Part shown: in pieces, positions 33,418 to 42,080 of the stretch
How the letters are laid out: every line of letters starts with the position of its first letter
How positions within the stretch are numbered: the first letter of the stretch is position 1
Assembly: GCF_000739775.1 (NCBI RefSeq)
Contig: NZ_BBJH01000027.1
Coordinates: 93,074 to 157,073 of the forward strand
Length of the DNA: 64,000 nt
Reading direction: 5' to 3'
From: Paraburkholderia heleia NBRC 101817
GTDB taxonomy: Bacteria; Pseudomonadota; Gammaproteobacteria; Burkholderiales; Burkholderiaceae
Made by a program: the position numbers and the translations under genes
Notes under the pieces: generated by a model
Databases searched by the model: none
The model's input: the letters and a program-made list of their open reading frames with translations, nothing else
Told to the model about the DNA's origin: nothing

Positions 33418-34014
33418 ATGATTCACGAAACGATCGTCACCACGGCAGCGCCCGGCGGCCATCCGCATATCGCGCCAATGGGCGCCCGCTACGAGGGCGA
33501 TTTCGTCATTCTGTCGCCGTTTCGTCCCTCGGTCACGCTCGATAACATCGTGGCGTCGCGCGCGGCCGTGCTCAATTTCACCACGGACGTGCGCGTGTTC
33601 GCGGGCTGCGTCACGCATTGCGCGGCCGACTGGCCCACGCGCGTGGCGAGCCGCGTGGCGAGCGTGAGGCTCGCCGAATCGCTCGCGCACGCCGAACTCG
33701 AACTGGAGGAGCTGCGCGACGATCCACAACGTCCCGTGCTGCGCATGAAGTGCGTGCACCGTGAAACCCACGCGCCGTTCACCGGCTTCAACCGCGCCCA
33801 GGCCGCCGTGGTGGAAGGCGCGATTCTCGTGAGCAGGCTTTTCATGCTGCCGCCCGACAAGGTCGATCGCGAAATGGCGTATCTGCAGATCGCCATCGAC
33901 AAGACCGCGGGCGAAGCCGAGCGCACCGCCTGGGGCTGGCTCACCGCCGCCATCGTGCGTTATCGCGCGGACGCCGGATCGCCGCCATCGTCCGGTGCGT
34001 CCGGCTCGCCCTGA
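33418..34014 (+). CDS. DUF447-family protein of the H4MPT/methanofuran cluster
   Basis: 198 residues from ATG 33418, where the family sequence begins (MIHETIVTTAAPGGHPHIAP). An ATG at 33376 would add 14 residues, but it has no RBS and follows the pqqA hairpin by 8 bp. DUF447 proteins have a flavin-reductase-like split-barrel fold and occur in methanogens and in methylotrophs with H4MPT. Text such as LNFTTDVRVFAGCVT fits. Role unproven; flavin binding is possible. Confidence 0.82.
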   Translation: MIHETIVTTAAPGGHPHIAPMGARYEGDFVILSPFRPSVTLDNIVASRAAVLNFTTDVRVFAGCVTHCAADWPTRVASRVASVRLAESLAHAELELEELRDDPQRPVLRMKCVHRETHAPFTGFNRAQAAVVEGAILVSRLFMLPPDKVDREMAYLQIAIDKTAGEAERTAWGWLTAAIVRYRADAGSPPSSGASGSP

Positions 34015-34101
34015 TCGCGGGGCCGGTCCGCCAGCCGCTCCCGCCAGATGCCTTTCCCCGTGCATCCACGTGCATGCACCTGCATTCTTCGGAGAACATC
34101 G

Positions 34102-34869
34102 ATGACCGCATTGCTCGCGAGCGTCCGCTCGCACGACGAAGCGCTCGACGCCGTCGCGGCCGGCGCCGAACTCATAGACCTGAAGGAGCCCGAAGCGGGC
34201 GCGCTGGGTGGTCTCGCGACCGGCGACGTCGCGCGGATCGTAGAGACGCTGCGCGCCCGGTATCCGGTCAAGCCGATCAGCGCGACGATCGGCGACGTGC
34301 CGTCGCACGCGCTCGACGAGATCGCGGCGCGCGTGATCGAGGTCGGCGCAACGGGGGTCGATTATGTGAAGGTCGGTGTCGCGCCCGGCCCCGCGGCCCT
34401 GCGCTGTCTCGACTTGCTGGCCAGCCTGCCGGCCGCGGTGATACCGGTTTGGTTGTGCGACGCCGAGCCCGGCGGTGAAACAGGCGCGGCGGCGACCGCA
34501 GACCTGGTCGCCCATGCGCTCGAACTCGGCTTCGTGGGCATGATGTTCGACACGGCGGGCAAAGATGGCCGCACCCTGTTCGATCACGTGGATGCGGACT
34601 CGCTCGCGCACTGGCTACGGACCGCGCGCGAACACGGCACGCTGTGCGGCATCGCCGGGTCGCTCGGCTGGGACCAGCTGGAGCAGATCCGCGCGCTCGC
34701 GCCCGACGTGGCGGGTTTTCGCACGGCGCTGTGCGTGGATGGCCGCCGCTCGCGGCTCGATCCGCAACGCGTCGCGCAGTGGGCCGGCGCGCTGCACCGC
34801 AGCAGCGGCGACTACGTGCCAGGCCGGTCCGCGCAGGCGCCGGAGGCCGCGCGCGTGCCGCGGTTCTGA
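34102..34869 (+). CDS. mfnB: MfnB-like (5-formylfuran-3-yl)methyl phosphate synthase
   Basis: 255 residues of the former DUF556 family. Archaeal MfnB makes the furan ring precursor from two glyceraldehyde 3-phosphates. The active-site Lys28 in LIDLKEPEAGALGGL and a second Lys in VDYVKVGV are both present. RBS GGAGA before ATG 34102. In methylotrophic bacteria the product would feed the methanofuran-like cofactor used by the Fhc complex. Confidence 0.88.
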   Translation: MTALLASVRSHDEALDAVAAGAELIDLKEPEAGALGGLATGDVARIVETLRARYPVKPISATIGDVPSHALDEIAARVIEVGATGVDYVKVGVAPGPAALRCLDLLASLPAAVIPVWLCDAEPGGETGAAATADLVAHALELGFVGMMFDTAGKDGRTLFDHVDADSLAHWLRTAREHGTLCGIAGSLGWDQLEQIRALAPDVAGFRTALCVDGRRSRLDPQRVAQWAGALHRSSGDYVPGRSAQAPEAARVPRF

Positions 34870-34912
34870 GCAACGTGTCGCGGGGTTCCGGCGCATCGCG
34901 CGCCATTGCGCG

Positions 34913-35503
34913 TCACGTCACCGGCGTGTTCAGCAAACGGTCGCGCATCAACTCCACGTGGTCCTTGTTGAACAGCTCGACCACGTAATTAGCCTCGCTC
35001 ACATAGTCGACGAAACGCCGGTCGACCACGCCCGCGGCGGCGAGCGTCTCCAGCGGCGTGTCGCCGTCGAGCGGGCACGACTTCACCACGATCAGGCGCT
35101 CGGCGTTGAGCATCGTCGAGAGCCAGGCGGCCAGGCTGTCCGAGGTGGTGTCCCAGTTGCTCATCGCGTCCGGCGTGTCGCGCATGAGCGCGGTCGGCAC
35201 CCACACGGCGACATGGCCGTCGCGCAGCGCGCGGCGGATCTTCGCCTCGCTCGTGGCGAGCACGAGTTCGGGCAGCACGCCTTGCATGAGCAGCGCGTAT
35301 TGCGCCATGGCGAGCAGACACATGTTGTGCGCGGCCAGGTCGTCGAAGCACCACTCGCTCTGGTATTGCCGGACCTTGTCCGCGAAATCGCCCCCGCCCG
35401 GCACGACGACGACGCGCCCGCCCCCCACTTCGCACAGTTCGGTGAGCCACAGGCGTAGCATCGGCTCGTGACTCAGGCTGCCCCCGATCTTGACCACCCA
35501 CAT
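34913..35503 (-). CDS. mfnE: MfnE-like amino-acid-kinase family protein
   Basis: 196 residues. Amino-acid kinase fold: WVVKIGGSLS at the N-terminus, VVVVPGGGDFADKVR for phosphate binding, and IVVKSCPLDG late. Archaeal MfnE phosphorylates aminomethylfuran phosphate to the diphosphate used by MfnF; the mfnF-like gene is next in the same operon here. General aspartate/uridylate kinase activity is less probable given size and context. Converges on mfnB with a 43 bp gap. Confidence 0.8.
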   Translation of the reverse strand: MWVVKIGGSLSHEPMLRLWLTELCEVGGGRVVVVPGGGDFADKVRQYQSEWCFDDLAAHNMCLLAMAQYALLMQGVLPELVLATSEAKIRRALRDGHVAVWVPTALMRDTPDAMSNWDTTSDSLAAWLSTMLNAERLIVVKSCPLDGDTPLETLAAAGVVDRRFVDYVSEANYVVELFNKDHVELMRDRLLNTPVT

Positions 35504-35580
35504 GATCGTTGTCCTCGTTTCCGGTTGACCGCGGAAGGCCCGCGTTTGCCTGCCTGTGCTGCACTGCCTGTCCTGATCCC

Positions 35581-36762
35581 TCAGGCGTCCTCCGGCGCCG
35601 CTCGTGCGGCCCGCGAAGGCGCGCCGCCGCTATCGAGAAGGCCTTGCGCCGAGCGCGCTGCGGCGAGCAGCGCCACCGCCACGCTCGGCGCGCACGTCGC
35701 TGCCCAATCCTCGCGTTCCGCAAATTCCGCACCATGGGCCCACCGCGCCGCCCCTGCGGCGAGCGCGCCAAAGTCGACATACCCGCGCGCCGTCTCGCGC
35801 GCCAGTTCGGCCACGAGAAAGCGTCCGCATCCGGCGCCCACCAGCGGCGCGCCAGCCAGCGCGGGATGCGCCGCCACCACGCGCGCGAGGTTCGCGCCGA
35901 TCTCGCGCCGCTGCGCTTCGCGCCAGCGCTGCGCGAACGCGCGCCAGTCGGCGTCGCTCGCCTCGCCGGCGTCCCGGCCGATCATGCGCGCGATGCGCGC
36001 GCGGCTCGCGGCCGGCGTCTTCGGCCCGTTGTCGGCGCCCGGATGCTGGTCGTAGTGCGGCGCCAGCTCGCCCGTGAGCCGGTAGACGTCGGCCGTGGTC
36101 GCGAACCATTCGTTCATCACGTTCACCTGCACGCCGCCGAACGCCACGCGCTGCGCGAGCGCGCACAACGGCGTACGCACGACGCCCTGGTACACCAGTT
36201 CGCCCGTGGCGAGCCGCTCCGCGTCGGTCGCGGCGCGGGTGGCGACACGGCCGCCTGCGATGGGAATGATGTCGGTGGTGGTGCTGCCGATGTCGACCAG
36301 CAGCGCGTGGGATACGCGCGCGGCGACCCAGTGCGCCGTCGCGAGCCAGTTCGCCGATGCGACGCTGCGCCAGCCCGCTTCACACGCGGCCGGGCTGAAC
36401 CAGCCGGCGTCGCCCGCGTAAAAGCCCAGGCCCGGCCCGAGCCGCGCTGCAAGCTCGGCCACGATCGCACGCACGCCTTGCGCGCGATTCTCGAAGCAAT
36501 CCGCCATTTCGCCCGTCATTGTCACGGCGTGCTGCGCGGCGCTCGCCTGCGCGGCGGGCCAGCGCGCGAACACGCGGTCGATGGTGCGCGTGAGGTGATC
36601 GAGCCCCTGCCACAGTGGACACGCCCATTGCGCGATGTCGAGCAGACCGCCATCGGCGTCGGTCATGGCCACTTTCACGTGCGCGCCGCCCACGTCCCAG
36701 CCGAACGTCGCCGCCGCGCGCACGGCGCTTCGGCTCGCGGCATCGAGGCGTGCGCCATTCAT
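35581..36762 (-). CDS. mfnF: MfnF-like H4MPT-linked C1 pathway protein
   Basis: 393 residues of the hydantoinase/oxoprolinase-like ASKHA group. Phosphate-loop-like motifs are FGWDVGGAHVKVA (N-terminal) and LLVDIGSTTTDIIPI (middle). In archaea MfnF couples the furan diphosphate to tyramine-glutamate. The start ATG 36762 overlaps the mfnD-like stop (ATGA). The bacterial substrate may differ because the bacterial methylofuran reported from a methylotroph contains tyrosine rather than tyramine. Confidence 0.82.
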   Translation of the reverse strand: MNGARLDAASRSAVRAAATFGWDVGGAHVKVAMTDADGGLLDIAQWACPLWQGLDHLTRTIDRVFARWPAAQASAAQHAVTMTGEMADCFENRAQGVRAIVAELAARLGPGLGFYAGDAGWFSPAACEAGWRSVASANWLATAHWVAARVSHALLVDIGSTTTDIIPIAGGRVATRAATDAERLATGELVYQGVVRTPLCALAQRVAFGGVQVNVMNEWFATTADVYRLTGELAPHYDQHPGADNGPKTPAASRARIARMIGRDAGEASDADWRAFAQRWREAQRREIGANLARVVAAHPALAGAPLVGAGCGRFLVAELARETARGYVDFGALAAGAARWAHGAEFAEREDWAATCAPSVAVALLAAARSAQGLLDSGGAPSRAARAAPEDA

Positions 36763-37865
36763 GGCCGCACCCCGCACGCCGGCCCCGCGGCGCCGCACGC
36801 TTGCGGCTCATCACGGCGCTCGGGGCGCACGCCGTGCGCCGCCAGCAGGCCGGACGCGAGATTCGCCCCGAGCGCCGCCGAAAGACCCGCATAAGCGACC
36901 GTCAAGCGCGGATTGACTTCGATCACCACCGGTCCGCGCTGCGGATGCCACACCACGTCGATCCCGGCGAAACCGCGCAGGCCCGGCAGCGCCTGCGCCA
37001 CGCGTTGCGCGAGCGCCGCGAGTTCGCGCCCCTTTTCGCTCGAAAGCGCGATCTGATTCACGCTCACGCCGTCGAATTCAAGGACGGAGGCCGCGTGCGC
37101 TTGCGCTTCGCCAGCGCCATCTGAGCGGTCCATCGCGCTCACGCCAATATGCTGCCGGTTGATGCTGACGAGTTCGGCGCGCCCGTCCTCGCAGATCAGC
37201 GAGAGGCTGAGCGGTTCGCCTTCCACCCACGCCTGCAGCACGGGATTGCGCGCGGCCGCAGCGCGCGCTTCGTATTCCGCGCAAGCCTGGGCGAAGCGAT
37301 CGAAGACGAAAGTGTCGAGGCCGCCCGCGCCGTCGTCGGGCTTCACGACCCAGCGGCCGCCCTCGCTGCCCCCATGCGCCGCGTCCGCCAGGCACTGGCC
37401 GGGCTCGACGGCGGGCGTCGTCGCGATGCCGTGCGCCGCAAGGCATGCGCTCGTCGCGCTCTTGCTCGACGCCACGCGGATCGCTTCCTTCGCGCAGCCC
37501 AGCCAGCGCGCCGCGCCCACGGCGTCGTAGAGATGCAGCAGCAGGCCGTCGCATTCCGGCGCGATGATCCAGGCATAATCGTGCTGGCGCGCCACCCGGG
37601 CCACGAAGGCGGTCATCTGCTCGCCGGGCGCCGCCGTGCAATGCGCGAGCGGCGACGTCACGGTCTCGAAGCGCGAACTGGCGAAGCTCACGCTCACGCC
37701 GTCGAGCACGCGCAGGTCGTTCACCAGCGCGTCGCGCATCACCCGGCCCTCGACGATCAGCGCGCTCAGGTCGGCGAGGTTGCCCGCGCCCGCGTGCGCC
37801 GGGTCGATGCCGCCGCCGGTGAGATACTCGAACACAAAGATCTTGATCAAAGGATGCGCCCTCAT
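36759..37865 (-). CDS. mfnD: MfnD-like ATP-grasp ligase
   Basis: 368 residues. N-terminal IKIFVFEYLTGGG is characteristic of archaeal MfnD (tyramine-glutamate ligase); ATP-grasp parts are RWVVKPDDGAGGLDTFVF and GPVVIEVNPRLTVAYAGL. Probably adds glutamate to the aromatic amine or amino acid of the furan cofactor. The ATG (37865-37863) shares the palindrome CATG with the ATG of the divergent HisA-like gene; TTG 37850 (residue 6) is an alternative start. Confidence 0.82.
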   Translation of the reverse strand: MRAHPLIKIFVFEYLTGGGIDPAHAGAGNLADLSALIVEGRVMRDALVNDLRVLDGVSVSFASSRFETVTSPLAHCTAAPGEQMTAFVARVARQHDYAWIIAPECDGLLLHLYDAVGAARWLGCAKEAIRVASSKSATSACLAAHGIATTPAVEPGQCLADAAHGGSEGGRWVVKPDDGAGGLDTFVFDRFAQACAEYEARAAAARNPVLQAWVEGEPLSLSLICEDGRAELVSINRQHIGVSAMDRSDGAGEAQAHAASVLEFDGVSVNQIALSSEKGRELAALAQRVAQALPGLRGFAGIDVVWHPQRGPVVIEVNPRLTVAYAGLSAALGANLASGLLAAHGVRPERRDEPQACGAAGPACGVRP

Positions 37866-38616
37866 GCAGGTGATACCGGTTCTCGATCTGCTCGACGGTC
37901 ACGTCGTGCGCGCGGTGCGCGGCGAACGCACCCACTACCTGCCCATCCGCTCTGCGCTCGCGGCCACCAGCGAGCCGCTTCCCGTGGCCCGCGCGCTCCT
38001 TGCCGCAAGCGGCGCGCGCACGCTCTATATCGCCGACCTCGGCGCGATTCTCCAGCGCGGCGCCCATGTCGAAACGCTCGCCGCACTGCGCGCCGCGCTG
38101 CCCGGCACCGACATCTGGCTCGACGCGGGTTACGCCGATTACACGTCGATGCAGGCGCTGTTCGAGCGTATCGACCAGCACGGCAAGCACGGCCGGCACG
38201 GCCACACGCGAGCACGCGATCTCGCCGCGCTCGTGCCGGTGTTCGGCACCGAGTCGCTGCGCGACCCGCAGGCGCTGCGCCACGCCGAAGCCGCCCGTCT
38301 CGCCCCGGTCCTCTCGCTCGATCATCGCGCCGGCCAGCGCCTCGCCGCGGGCAGCGTCGAACTCGCGCCCGCGGCGTGGCCTGGCCGCGTCATCGCCATG
38401 ACGCTCGACCAGGTCGGCAGCTACGACGGCCCCGACCTCGCCACGTTCGAACGCCTGCGTGCCGAAGCCCCCGCACAGACCACCGTGATCGGCGCCGGCG
38501 GCATTCGCCATGGCGACGACCTGGCGGCGGCAGCCCGCGCGGGCGCGGCGGCGTGGCTCGTGGCGTCGGCGTTGCATGACGGCCGCATCGATGCGCCGCT
38601 CGCCGGTTGTGCGTAG
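37864..38616 (+). CDS. HisA-like protein of the H4MPT cluster
   Basis: 250 residues. A HisA/HisF half-barrel fold: MQVIPVLDLLDGHVVRAVRG at the start and TVIGAGGIRHGDDLAAAARAGA at the end (phosphate-binding loop). Key residues of true HisA differ and no his genes are present. Homologues recur in bacterial H4MPT clusters with unknown reaction; a phosphosugar isomerase or aldolase step in cofactor synthesis is possible. Its ATG overlaps the opposite-strand mfnD ATG by two bases. Confidence 0.8.
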   Translation: MQVIPVLDLLDGHVVRAVRGERTHYLPIRSALAATSEPLPVARALLAASGARTLYIADLGAILQRGAHVETLAALRAALPGTDIWLDAGYADYTSMQALFERIDQHGKHGRHGHTRARDLAALVPVFGTESLRDPQALRHAEAARLAPVLSLDHRAGQRLAAGSVELAPAAWPGRVIAMTLDQVGSYDGPDLATFERLRAEAPAQTTVIGAGGIRHGDDLAAAARAGAAAWLVASALHDGRIDAPLAGCA

Positions 38617-38682
38617 CAAAACTATACAAATTCCATGCCAATCGCCGGGCTCCATGCCGGTGTAAGCCTTTAGCAAGACGCT

Positions 38683-38689
38683 GTGACAC
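38683..38689. promoter_or_regulatory. GTGACAC box upstream of fhcB
   Basis: GTGACAC within CTGTGACACTCTG, about 265 bp upstream of the sigma54-like element; shared core with the xoxF and pqqA regions. Confidence 0.3.
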
Positions 38690-38948
38690 TCTGCTCCAGA
38701 ACGGCACACATGCTGTGTGGCGTGCAACACCCGGCGCCACGCACGGCCACGTAAAAGGCCGCGCTTGCCGATCCCGGGTAAGCGCGGCGATGGCCCACTG
38801 AGCATTCTCCAGGCGGCGCCGCTGGGCCCCAGGCGTGCCGCGAGTTCGCGCCGCACGAATCGCCGTTTGGCGTGCGATCGACATGAGCTGCGCCGCCAAC
38901 CGCATACCACGCACGGCACGCCGGGGGCGTTGCGCTGACACCCAGTTT

Positions 38949-38964
38949 CGGCATGGAGCTTGCT
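38949..38964 (+). promoter_or_regulatory. Possible sigma54 promoter, or ribosome-binding site, of fhcB
   Basis: CGGCATGGAGCTTGCT has exact GG-N10-GC spacing. If it is a promoter, transcription would begin at about the fhcB ATG. Alternatively GGAG (38955-38958) is the RBS for an in-frame TTG start at 38964. Both readings cannot hold at once. Confidence 0.3.
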
Positions 38965-38975
38965 TGAATGGGCCC

Positions 38976-40364
38976 ATGCATTGCTCGCCCACCGCTCCCT
39001 CGCTCACCGGCTCATCTGATGCGGCCAGCCGCGCCTTCGCGCCCATTACGCGGGACTGGACCTGCCCGTTCTGTGCGCTGCTGTGCGACGACCTGATGGT
39101 CGAGTCGCTTGACGGCGCCACGCTTGCCGCGCCCGGCACCGACTGCCCGCGTCTCGCGCAAGCGCTCGCGGGCTACAGCGCCAGTGACGCGCACTGCCGC
39201 AGCAGCGTGGACGCGAGCGACGCCGATCTCGACGCCGCGCTCGCGCACGCGGCGCAGATTCTCGCCACGGCCCGGCGCCCGCTGTTCGGCGGGCTCGCTA
39301 CCGACGTGGCGGGGGCACGCGCGCTCTACGCGCTCGCCGCGCAGTGCGGCGCGATCCTCGATCACCTGCACGGCGATGCGCTCGGCGCCGCCACGCTCGC
39401 GCTGCAGGATCGCGGGGCGTTCTTCACGACGCTCTCGGAAGTGCGCACCCGCGCGGACCTGGCGGTGTTTTTCGGTTGCCAGCCGTCACAGCGTTACCCG
39501 CGTTTCTACGCGCGCACGCTGGCCGGCGGGGAAATGGCGCGCGAGCTGGTGTTCGTCGGCTGCCCACCCGACCCGGCGGCGCAAGGGCTCGCGAATACGC
39601 GCGTCGAAGCGATCCTGCCCGGCGCCGATCCGTTCGATACGCTCGCGCTCTGGTCCGCGCTCAGCGAAGGGCGCGCGCCCGGCGCGTTGGGCGGCGCGGC
39701 CGGCAGTTCCGACAACCACGCCGCCTTGATGCTCGCCGCCTTGCAGGCGCGCATCGCCGCAGCCCGATACAGCGTGGTCGTGTACGAGCCGGCTGCGCTG
39801 CCCGCCCCTCATGCCGCGCTGCTCATCGAAGCCTTGCACCGTATCGTGAAAGCAGCCAATCGCACGGTCCGTGCGGGCTGTCTCGCGCTGGGCGGCGACG
39901 ACGGCGCGCTCGCCGTGAGCCAGGCCGTGACGTGGCTCTCGGGCCTGCCGCTGCGCACGCACGTGGTCGCGCCCGGACGCATGGAAGGCACGCCGCCTCT
40001 GGATCACAACCCCTGGCGGTATCGCACCGAGCGTCTCCTTGCCGGCGGCGAGGTCGACGCGTTGCTGTGGATTGCGAGCTTCGCGCCGAAAGCGGCGCTG
40101 CCCGATGCGCCCCCGTCTATTCCCACGATCGTGCTGGGCCATCCGGCGCTCGCGCAAGCCGTCAGGTCGCACGGCGGCCCTGCCGTGTTCATTCCGGTCG
40201 CCACGCCCGGCATCGACAGCGGCGGGCATCTCTTTCGCACTGACGGTCCGGTCGTCACACCGCTCGTGGCCGCGCGCCGCGCGCCGCTGCCCACGGTTGC
40301 GGCCATCGCGGCGCAACTCGGCGAAAGGCTGCATGCGAAGCTACCCCCCCAGGAGCGGCCATGA
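38976..40364 (+). CDS. fhcB: Formyltransferase/hydrolase complex subunit B
   Basis: 462 residues related to subunit B of formylmethanofuran dehydrogenase. The N-terminal WTCPFCALLCDDLMVES is diagnostic. In methylotrophic bacteria the Fhc complex has no molybdopterin redox role and instead releases formate from the formyl-furan cofactor. ATG 38976 lacks a close RBS; TTG 38964, 6 bp after GGAG, would add four residues. Its stop overlaps fhcA (ATGA). Confidence 0.92.
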   Translation: MHCSPTAPSLTGSSDAASRAFAPITRDWTCPFCALLCDDLMVESLDGATLAAPGTDCPRLAQALAGYSASDAHCRSSVDASDADLDAALAHAAQILATARRPLFGGLATDVAGARALYALAAQCGAILDHLHGDALGAATLALQDRGAFFTTLSEVRTRADLAVFFGCQPSQRYPRFYARTLAGGEMARELVFVGCPPDPAAQGLANTRVEAILPGADPFDTLALWSALSEGRAPGALGGAAGSSDNHAALMLAALQARIAAARYSVVVYEPAALPAPHAALLIEALHRIVKAANRTVRAGCLALGGDDGALAVSQAVTWLSGLPLRTHVVAPGRMEGTPPLDHNPWRYRTERLLAGGEVDALLWIASFAPKAALPDAPPSIPTIVLGHPALAQAVRSHGGPAVFIPVATPGIDSGGHLFRTDGPVVTPLVAARRAPLPTVAAIAAQLGERLHAKLPPQERP

Positions 40365-42070
40365 GTCTCGTGCGGCTCAAGGGCGGCACGCTCTACGACC
40401 CCGCCAATGGCGTGAACGGCGAGCGCCGCGACCTCGCGTTTCGCGACGGCCGCATCGTCGACGTCCCCGCCACCATGCCCGCCGAGCGCGAATACGACGC
40501 CACCGGCATGATCGTGATGGCGGGCGGCATCGACATGCATTCGCATATCGGCGGCGGCAAGACCAATCTCTCGCGGCTGTTGCTGCCCGAGGATCATCGC
40601 GACGACCGCGTGCGCGAGCGAGCCGGCGACCCGGTACGCGACGCCAGCGGGCACTATCTGCGGCTGCCCTCGTGCGGCGTGTGCGCGCCGGGCACGCTCG
40701 CCACCGGCTACCGCTACGCGGAGATGGGCTACACGGCGGCGTTCGAGCCCGCCATGATGCCTTCCAACGCGCGCCACACGCACCTGGAAATGGGCGACAC
40801 GCCGATCATCGATCACGGCGCCTACGTGATGCTCGGCAACGACGAACTGTTCCTGCGCCTGCTCGCCGCGCGCGACGACTACGCGCGCCTGCGCGACTAC
40901 GTGGGCTGGACGATCCACGCGAGCAAGGCGCTCGGCGTGAAGGTGGTCAACCCAGGCGGCATTTCGGCTTTCAAGTTCAACCAGCGCTCGCTCGATGTGG
41001 ACGAGCCGCATGTGCAATACGGCGTCACGCCGCGCGACGTGCTGTTCACGCTCTCCCGCGCGCTGACCGACCTGCGCGTGCCGCATCCGCTGCACGTGCA
41101 TGCGAGCAATCTCGGCGTGCCGGGCAATATCGATTCGACGATCGCCACCATGGACGCCGCCGACGGTCTGCCGATCCACCTCACGCACATCCAGTTCCAT
41201 AGCTACGGCACCGAGGGCCCGCAGCGGTTTTCCTCGGGCGCGCAGCGCATTGCCGAAGCCGTGAATGCGCGGCCGAACGTGTCGATCGACGTGGGGCAGA
41301 TCATTTTCGGGCAAACCGTCACGGCCTCGGGTGACACCATGATGCAGTTCCGCAACACCCCGCTCGCCCGGCCGCACAAGTGGGTCGTGGGCGACATCGA
41401 GTGCGACGCGGGCTGCGGCGTGGTGCCGTTTCGCTATCGTGAGCAGAGCTACGTGAATGCGCTGCAATGGATCATCGGGCTGGAAATCTTCCTGCTGGTG
41501 GACGACCCGTGGCGCGTGGCCATGACGACCGATCATCCCAATGGCGGCCCGTTCACGAGCTATCCGCATCTCATCCGTCTGCTGATGGACAAGACCTTCC
41601 GCGACGAGCAGCTCGCGCGACTGAACCCCGACGCCCAGGTGGCGAGCGCGCTGCCGCAACTGCAACGCGAGTTCTCGCTCTACGAGATCGCGATCATCAC
41701 GCGCGCGGGGCCGGCGCGCCTGCTCGGCCTGCATGATCGCGGGCATCTCGGCGCGGGCGCGGCGGCCGACATCGCCGTCTATCGCGACGAAGCGGACCGC
41801 GAGCGCATGTTCACCTCGCCCGCCTATGTGTTCAAGGACGGCGAGCTGGTCGTGCGCGACGGCGCGCTCGTTGCCACACCCACGGGCGGCATTCACTACG
41901 TCGCGCCCGAGTTCGACCGCGGCATCGAAAAGACGCTGCGTGCCTATAGCGAAGCCAACCTCGCGAGCAACTTCGCCCACGCCGCCATCAGCGACGACGA
42001 GGTGTGCAGTTGCTGCCGCGGCGGCCGGCTGCTGCCCGTCGCATGCCTGTCGCGCTCCCCACAGAGCTGA
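40361..42070 (+). CDS. fhcA: Formyltransferase/hydrolase complex subunit A
   Basis: 569 residues of the amidohydrolase superfamily. Hydrolyses the formyl-furan intermediate to formate. Metal-site blocks: GGIDMHSHIGGGK, PLHVHASNLGVPGN, and MTTDHPNGGPFTSYPH with the catalytic Asp. A C-terminal CSCCRGGR adds unusual cysteines. Second gene of fhcBADC, overlapping fhcB by 4 bp and 10 bp before fhcD. Confidence 0.95.
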   Translation: MSLVRLKGGTLYDPANGVNGERRDLAFRDGRIVDVPATMPAEREYDATGMIVMAGGIDMHSHIGGGKTNLSRLLLPEDHRDDRVRERAGDPVRDASGHYLRLPSCGVCAPGTLATGYRYAEMGYTAAFEPAMMPSNARHTHLEMGDTPIIDHGAYVMLGNDELFLRLLAARDDYARLRDYVGWTIHASKALGVKVVNPGGISAFKFNQRSLDVDEPHVQYGVTPRDVLFTLSRALTDLRVPHPLHVHASNLGVPGNIDSTIATMDAADGLPIHLTHIQFHSYGTEGPQRFSSGAQRIAEAVNARPNVSIDVGQIIFGQTVTASGDTMMQFRNTPLARPHKWVVGDIECDAGCGVVPFRYREQSYVNALQWIIGLEIFLLVDDPWRVAMTTDHPNGGPFTSYPHLIRLLMDKTFRDEQLARLNPDAQVASALPQLQREFSLYEIAIITRAGPARLLGLHDRGHLGAGAAADIAVYRDEADRERMFTSPAYVFKDGELVVRDGALVATPTGGIHYVAPEFDRGIEKTLRAYSEANLASNFAHAAISDDEVCSCCRGGRLLPVACLSRSPQS

Positions 42071-42080
42071 ACCGACCACG

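Larger units (their letters stand above)
38617..38975 (+). promoter_or_regulatory. Region upstream of fhcBADC
   Basis: 359 bp without a credible gene. It holds a GTGACAC box (38683-38689) and a sigma54-like element just before fhcB (38949-38964). Frames crossing it show no family features. Confidence 0.45.

Noticed and set aside
37864..38616. Histidine biosynthesis hisA
   Set aside because: No his genes nearby, divergent core, and a constant place in H4MPT clusters.
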